From Strigops habroptila (lineage: Eukaryota > Chordata > Aves > Psittaciformes > Psittacidae), in assembly GCF_004027225.2 (NCBI RefSeq), contig NC_044277.2, forward strand, positions 101,363,725 to 101,427,724: a stretch of 64,000 nt of DNA, given 5' to 3'. The position numbers were made by a program, and so were the translations under genes. Of the stretch, positions 57,381 through 64,000 are shown piece by piece. A model generated the notes under the pieces. That model worked only from the letters and a program-made list of their open reading frames with translations. It was not told where the DNA came from and made no database searches. Each line of letters begins with the position of its first letter. Position 1 is the first letter of the stretch.

Positions 57381-60300
57381 CCTTCTTGGTGTCCCCTTCA
57401 CTGTGACACAGCCGCCTCCCTGTCCCCTTTCCTTGCCAGAAGAGGTCCAGCACGGGATCCCCACTGGTGTCCCAGCTCCCTGCCCCAGAGGAAGGCGGTT
57501 TTCCTGCCACCGTTCAGCCGAGCTAGTGCCCGTTGTTCCCAGCTTCTTGCAGCATGTGCTCAACATCAGTCGCTCCTTCACCGCAGGGATCAGCCAACAG
57601 CAGTGGCGAAGGGCAGGGCTCAGCCCACGCATCCATCCAAGTGTTTGCTCCCAGTTTCTCCTGAGTGAAATCTAAGGGAGGCTTTAACTCCTTGGTCCTT
57701 CTTCCTCACAAGCTTCCCCCTGGGTGATGCTGAGATGAGGTGGAGATAAGGTTGATCTGTGTCAGACTGGACTTAAAGCAGCTTTCCCAGCCCACACTCC
57801 TAAGTCAGACTAACTTCTTCGGTGGCTTGTTTGTTTTAAGTGGTAGTTTCAAGTGTCATAAATCATACCTGAAAAATAAACGTGCGAGATTAAGGAGGAG
57901 GTACACTGATCTTGCACAGAATTTGTAAAGGCTGTTCTCACAGCATTAAAAAAGTGGCAGTGATCCTTCTGGACTGTGATATAACAGGCCTATCTTTAAC
58001 ATTTCCTTAGATAAAAAAGAAAATGTGTTCTATTTCCTTATGTTCTTTTGTTTGTTTGTTTTGTTTTGTTTTGTTTTCCTCTCTAATTTATAAAGAAAGA
58101 TAGAGGGAAACCAGGTCAGGAAAAGGCTCCAAAGGCAAGCAGCAATTTAATCGTACAAGCGTTGCAGTTTCTTAGAAGGCAGATAATATTTTCTCAGCTC
58201 TGCCAGTGCCTTTTTTTCCCCAGGGATCGGAGTGGCATGGGTCTACACACTTGCTGTTTTCAATCCCAAACCAGTTCTTCCTAATCTTTGTTTCTTAGTC
58301 CCACTTCTCCAGCCTCTGTTTTCCGTTGTTGATTTCTTTTGGTCCATAAAAATATTTCAGTTTATGTTTAGAGAGGGGGACTTCTTGTCAGTGAGGCAAT
58401 CAAAAGTACCCAGGTATCAAGAGCTGACAGACTAATTGTTTATCAATGAATTAAAAAATGTGCTTCCTCTGTAGATGTAATCCATGGACAGTTTTCCAGC
58501 TCCCCTGTAACTTGGCATTTGACTTATTTCTGTACATTTCGGTAGTTACGTTGTGGCTTTAGAAAGAAAGCAGTTGCTTTGAAGGAAAGAAAAGAAAAAA
58601 GTAGTGCACATTAAGAATCAAAATGTCAAGTTTCCATAAAATGCTTTTGGTCTGAAAGAAATGTGTAGTTTGAGAGTATTCTGAGTGCGCTTATAGAGAG
58701 GAGCTTGTTTGGATGTATCATACTTGTGTCTGATAGAAACTTGTGCGTATGCCTATGCAGTACATGGAAATAATATGTTGGAAGCCAATCTTTGCCCTCT
58801 TGTATAGAACAGCTCTTGTTGCTCCGCTTGTAGCAAAACCAGAGCTTTTCCTGTTCTTTTGGGGTGTGCTTTCATCCCTGAATGTTGTTGGTAAATCTTT
58901 ATCTCTGCTTTACAGCTGGACAAAACTGCACCAAGAAGCTTAAGAGCACTGTTTTTAAAGCTTTGGCTCAAGTCCAAAGCTCTTAAGTTCCTGCTTAACT
59001 TGAAAACACTTGAAAGTTGACTCGAAGTCAGTGGCTTTACTCACATTTGTGGATTTGAGAAAAGGCATAGCTGCTTGTGGGGGCAGGCCCTTATGTGATT
59101 AAGGAAGCTTTATTTTTCACAGCAGCTGAGCATTTGTGTTTTATGGGAACTGCAGGTTTGCAACACCTATGAAATAAGGCAACTTTCTAGTACAGAATTA
59201 GATCTGCCACATGAAAATGCTGGTGCAAATGACCTGTCAGATGTCACAGGGCTGGTCGGCCAGAGTGAAGACTTGCAGAGCAGGATCTGAGACTTATGTT
59301 CTCCTTAAAGGGTTTCTGTACATAGGATGCACTGGAAAATGCATTTACTTAAATGGGAAAACAAACAAATAAACCATAAACAAAGGCAAATTAATTTTTT
59401 GGCATTTTGATAAACAGTCCTTGCTGAGTTCATGTAATTTGAAGCAGGGGGGATTATTCATCAAAACCAAAAGCAAAGCTTGCTATAATTCATATGCTCT
59501 CCTGAAGCTGTTAACACAGCCAGAGCAGTTTGAGTACATCATCCAGTGGTGACAAGTTAAATAATATTCCTGGTCTGAGACTGTCAAAACTCTGTCCTAC
59601 TGGGAATTAATGCAACATAAACATCTCATCATGAGAAGCCTGTCCTGGTGTAGTATTTTGGCAGGGTTTAAATTGTAGCTATCTTGTGGTAATTCCTGGA
59701 GGTTTGAAGGAGGTAGTTGCATGCACGGAGGAATAGCTGATGTTGGCCGAGTAGTAGTTTTGCCATGAAACAGTTCAGTGATATTCATAGCTGCCCTTAG
59801 CTGGAAAGAAAGCAGCCTTTAGCTTTTGTTCCTATAAGGGATCTTCTTACATATTATTATTCTGTCAAGAGTGGAGGAGAAATAGTGATTAAGTCCTCTG
59901 AATGCTGTGGCCTTCATGTTGCACACCAGAGTGCAGTTGTGCCTGCCCTGCTTCTTGCATGCCTTTGCTGAAGCAGGTGGAGCAAGACGGTGCAAGTATC
60001 TCATTGCAGAGTGTGCTCTGTCAGGTCTATCTTGTTCAATTCAGTCTCATAGCTTGTAACTCCACTAGTATATTAAGATTGCCAGGACAGCTCTTCAGCC
60101 TTCAGGCCAAATGCCGCAGAGTGGCTTGTGCCCGTACTATTAAGCTCCTTCAGCTTCTAAATGGGGAGATGATGTGCAAGTTGCTCATTAAGAATGGTCC
60201 ATGGTGCAGCCTAACTCCCAGATCATTCCCGGGAACTGTTTGAGATACCGCTACATTGCCTGGGGCAAAAATGTGGCCAGGAACCATTCTAAAAATGTAA

Positions 60301-63011
60301 CAGTATAAATGATTAAGTACTTAAAACAGACCTTTGCACTGTTTGATTTATTAGCTTAGGTGGGGTATGCCATACTACCATTGCTCAGGGCTCTCACTGA
60401 CTGCCTGAGGGAGGCATTTTCCTCTAAGGCAAACTCTTCATTGCTTCAAATTCAGCAGTCAGCTTTCTTTGTGCTAGAGATCGCTGTGGGATCCTGCTGG
60501 TGAGGTGATGATCTGAGATGAGAAAAACAGGGTAGTGGATTATATAATTTTTTTTAAGGAAGTGTGTTTCTGTTTTCTTTTTATTTTCATTTTGCCCTAT
60601 ACATTAGTAAACCAACTATTAAAAAAAAAATATTAGAACAAACATTGGCACATTTTTAGATTTTTAAAATAGTTCTGCAGATTTTATTTTTTTGGGGGAG
60701 GGAGGTGAGGAAATGTGGTGGGTGGTAAAAACAGGCTACACACACACTGCTGAGTTTGATGCTTTTTAGTTTATGTCATTTTCAGGTTTGGAGGCTTTGG
60801 GGAAAAGCTGGCTTTAGATTAAAATTTTACACACTAAATGACATTTTTGCAGGAGTTTACTTTTCCACCCTGTGTCTGCAAATTGAAACAGATAGATCAA
60901 ATCTTGATCATGCACATGTCCTTCTTTCTTTTAACCTACACCAGTTTTAATCCCAAAAGTAGTCTGCTCTCAACTAAAGTGCAAACATTAATTCTTAGAT
61001 CTAGAGCTGGAGCTGTCCAGCGAACCACGTGGCACCTCTTGGCCTGCTTTAGATATGCAATGATATGTATCTCTATAAAGCACTGCATAAGCATTGTCTT
61101 CGCCTCCTTACCTTTCTATTTGTAACAACCAGCCTGAACAACTAAACACTTCCTGCTGGTTTCCTGTATCAAATTATTTCTTTATACAGAATCTAATGTT
61201 TTAATTTTTATTTTTTTTTGTATCTTCATAGCTTTGAAAATAAGTGTATTTTATTTGAGCTGGTGAGTGTTAGATAAAGAACTTTATGTGTTTTTTGTTT
61301 CTTTTTCCTCTGAAAAGTTGGATAAATTTTACTTTGGCTCTTATTACAAGAGAAGACAAATAGAAACTAGTCATTTACTGTTGCAATAAGTCAGCTAACA
61401 AACTCTGTCCTTCAGATGAACGGCTGCTTGAATTTCAGTAATCGTGTCCAAATGTATGAAAATTTAATTTCGAGTTTCTGGTGCCAGTGTGGGGATAATT
61501 GTTTGATGCTTCCTACAATGCTCTTTGATGTATAGCACATGATGCTTTCATAACTACCGATCAGTTCTCTGGGTCTGAGGTTGTTTGGGTGGGCTCTCAC
61601 AGGCAGCTGTTCTGCTGGCTCTACATGATCTTGACAAAGGCTGTGCCATTTGGGAAGTGCTGTGACAGGGACAGTGGCGTTTTGAGAAAGCCAGTTCAGA
61701 GAGATGGGTTTCAACATCCTGTCCTGACCTCTGGCTCACAAGTACCTCATTGCTGTGCGAGCCCACGTTTGAGAGTCAGGTGCTGGGAGTGTGCTGCTTT
61801 TGCTGGCGCACGTCTTGTTCCCCAGACTGACAGCTTTATTGTGGAGCTAAATGGGTGGAGAACTTGGAAGCTGTCCTTCTCCAGGAATGATCAATTAAAT
61901 GGCACGTGTTTGTACAGAAATGTGGCTGTTTTTTACCAAATAAGAAAGAAAATCCATTTGCTATTTCAAGAGCTGAAAAGCACTTCTTCAACAGAGCTGT
62001 AAGAAAGTGAAACTAATTAAAGCTCTATAAACTCTTGCGTAATCCTGGCTGAATAATTTACCTACTCTGGGTTGTGTATGTGGGAAAGTAAATAGTGAGC
62101 AATGCAGATGGAGATTAAAATACATTAGCTGTCCTCACTGCAATGCTAAACCCTTGCCCTAGTAATAGTAGCTGAAGTGCCAGAGAACTGGAAAAGAGCC
62201 ACTTGCTTCTGAGGGCTATGGGATAATCTCTCTTGCTGTTACCCGAGTTCCTGGGACATGGGAGGCTTTCTGAGTGCTGTTATCTATGTTCTACCTTAGT
62301 TTTGGGAGTGTTGTCCTTTGGAGGGGTGGCTTTTCCAGGGGAGAGGAAGGAGGAAAGAAGGTGAAAGTCAATAAAAGGAAATGTGCTGATGAGTTCCAAC
62401 GGGGCTGCCAGCCAGGCTCTGCTAGCTGGCATCTCAATGCATGGACTAAAGTATCGATTCCCTTTGAGTGGCAGTAGCAGACTCCCATGGCCCAGACATA
62501 GCTTGAGTTTCAGGAGGCTCACGCCGGCAGAAGCAGAGAGATGGCCTGCGAGCCAGCACCAGTGGCTGTACTTTTGTGTGTAGCCATCACAGGTGCAATC
62601 TTTCTGCTTTCTTAGTTCCAGTCCCCAGGGCTACTTAGAGGAGCACCATGCTCCTGCTGTTCCCTTGTTTTGGGGGCGAGGATGTCCAGGAACCAGTTTG
62701 CTCCTTCTGTTACTGATTGACTCTTTCAAAGGGGAGAAAAAGGCCAGGGTTATTTCTCTGGCTGACAAGAATGGTGTCTCAGAGCACATTTTGACTAGGC
62801 AAGCTCCAAATCAGATGGAGCGAGGATCTTTCCTCATCCTGCCTCATGACCTAACTGCTGAGAGATCAGCTATTTAGTCCATTTTGAACTTGAGAGACCT
62901 TCCCAGATAAAACAAACCCCTACTTTCTCAAAACAAGTGTCTTTTTCATGAATATTTTCACGTCTTGTCAGACTTCCAGTGTTTCAGTCAGAAAAGGAAA
63001 AAAATTCCACT
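57381..63011. other. presumed intron 1, no further exon seen
   Basis: AT-rich sequence with a TTTG/TTTTG run near 58046-58077 and no convincing exon, splice pair or transposon. A weak MIR-like resemblance occurs near 59205-59290. Confidence 0.45.
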
Positions 63012-63323
63012 GTAGAATCCTAGAATGGTTTGGGTTGGAAGGGACCTTAAAGCTCATCTACTTCCAAACCCCTGCCACAGACAGGGTCACCTTCCACTTG
63101 ACCAGGTTGCTCAAAGCCCTGTTCAACCGGGCCTTGAACACTGCCAGGGATGGAGCAGCCACAGCTTCTCAGGGCAACCTGTGCCAGTGCCTCACCATCC
63201 TTACAGTAAAGAACTTCTTCCTAATAGCTAACCTGAATTTCCCCTCTTTCAGTTTAAAGCCATTCCTCCTAGTCCTATCACTACATGCCTTGTAAAATGT
63301 CCCTCTCCAGCTTTCTTGTAGGC
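63012..63323 (-). repeat. CR1 LINE 3' fragment, minus strand
   Basis: Starts 'gaatcctagaatggtttggg', continues through 'ccttccacttgaccaggttg' and 'gtgccagtgcctcacc', and ends at 'ctccagctttcttgtagg'. Confidence 0.93.
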
Positions 63324-63787
63324 TATGAGTTCTCAAATGCGATGGATAGTGGCTTCATCCACTTCATCCACAGGACACATGGATGCGTCTCACCAGGTCC
63401 CATGGACTTATGCACCTGCAGGTTCTTTAGATGTTCTTGAACCTGATCTTCTCCTACAGTTGGCTGTTCTTCACTCTCCCAGTCCCTGACTTTTTGTTCT
63501 GCAATTTGGGTGGTGTGGCTGGAGCATTTGCCAGCGAAGACTGAGGCAAATTATCTTTAAATATAAAAAGAAACCTTTTCATAGTATTTGACATCATATT
63601 TTAATTATGATTATGCAAAAAGAGTCCAAAATACTACAAACATGAGATAAAAAAAACCCCCTCAAAGCCTCTAGATTGCTGATTATTGTTCAAGATGCAG
63701 TCTGTAGTCTGTTAGTTACAGCATTGCCAATAGAAGGGGTTTGGGAGTAACTGTTATCCATTATTCTTTTTACAATAAGAGCTGTAT
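63324..63787. other. non-coding spacer between two CR1 copies
   Basis: About 460 bases of unique sequence. Nothing recognised. Confidence 0.5.
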
Positions 63788-64000
63788 GTCCTAGAATCCA
63801 GAAATGAAAAAATAATTTATGCTGGAAGGAACTGCTAGAGATCTCTTGTCCAGCCTCCTTCTCAAAGCAGGGCTAATTCCAAAACCAGATCATGTTGCTC
63901 AGGGCTTCATCCAGTTTGGTTGTGAAAATCGGCAAAGATGGAGATTTTATAACATCCCTGAACCTTTCTTCACAACATCTGTGAACCTCTTTTCCAGTGC
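63788..64000 (-). repeat. CR1 LINE fragment, minus strand, cut by the window end
   Basis: A diverged tail 'cctagaatccagaaatg', then 'tgtccagcctccttctcaaa' and 'cagggcttcatccagt', to 'gtgaacctcttttccagtgc'. The element continues past 64000. Confidence 0.8.

Noticed and set aside
59205..59290. Possible fourth MIR-like stretch
   Set aside because: Only 'cagatgtcacagggctgg' resembles the consensus. The flanks do not follow.
1..64000. CRISPR arrays, bacterial operons, tRNA or rRNA genes
   Set aside because: No regularly spaced repeats, ribosome-binding-site-led gene clusters or cloverleaf-type motifs were seen. The sequence is vertebrate nuclear DNA.

Overview
The window looks like bird nuclear DNA. 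At least ten fragments of the avian CR1 LINE family are recognisable by their 3' ends, and there is a full-length class III (ERVL-type) endogenous retrovirus whose LTR resembles LTRs common in bird genomes. The DNA is mostly AT-rich, non-coding and poor in long ORFs. I cannot name the species or the chromosome.

Layout. Positions 1-25.8 kb are gene-free as far as I can see. They hold diverged CR1 pieces, simple repeats, a possible ancient MIR-like relic and a minus-strand retroviral 3' LTR remnant (8295-8876, with its polypurine tract at 8877-8885). Positions 25822-33293 are a complete, young ERVL provirus on the + strand. It has a 578-bp 5' LTR, a tRNA-Lys(CUU) primer site, a gag region split into two overlapping frames, a gag-pol junction marked by one in-frame TAG, a pol region split by one frameshift, no env, a short 3' non-coding part and a 573-bp 3' LTR, all flanked by the 5-bp duplication GTGAG. 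Positions 33.3-56.0 kb are again non-coding DNA with CR1 pieces. At 56.7-57.3 kb lies a GC- and CpG-rich island. Inside it, an ATG at 56914 opens a 22-codon signal-peptide-like first exon ending at a strong splice donor (56980). Different degenerate minisatellites lie on either side of this exon. The rest of the window would be intron 1 of that gene, which I could not identify.

How the parts work together. In the provirus, the LTR supplies the promoter (TATA box 26081-26088), the Lys tRNA would prime reverse transcription, Gag would form the particle, and Pol supplies protease, reverse transcriptase, RNase H and integrase. The protease, RT and RNase H catalytic residues are present. The integrase, however, has Lys where the third catalytic Glu of the D,D-35-E triad belongs, and gag and pol each carry a one-base phase break, so this copy should not mobilise itself. 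The two LTRs differ by three transitions outside a G-tract, so the insertion is recent.

The most unusual features are the N-terminal part of this Gag (hydrophobic segments, then an arginine-rich stretch, then a Thr/Pro-rich array encoded by an 81-bp tandem repeat), the A8 tract where its two frames meet, and the extra nucleotides between the LTR ends and the primer and polypurine sites.
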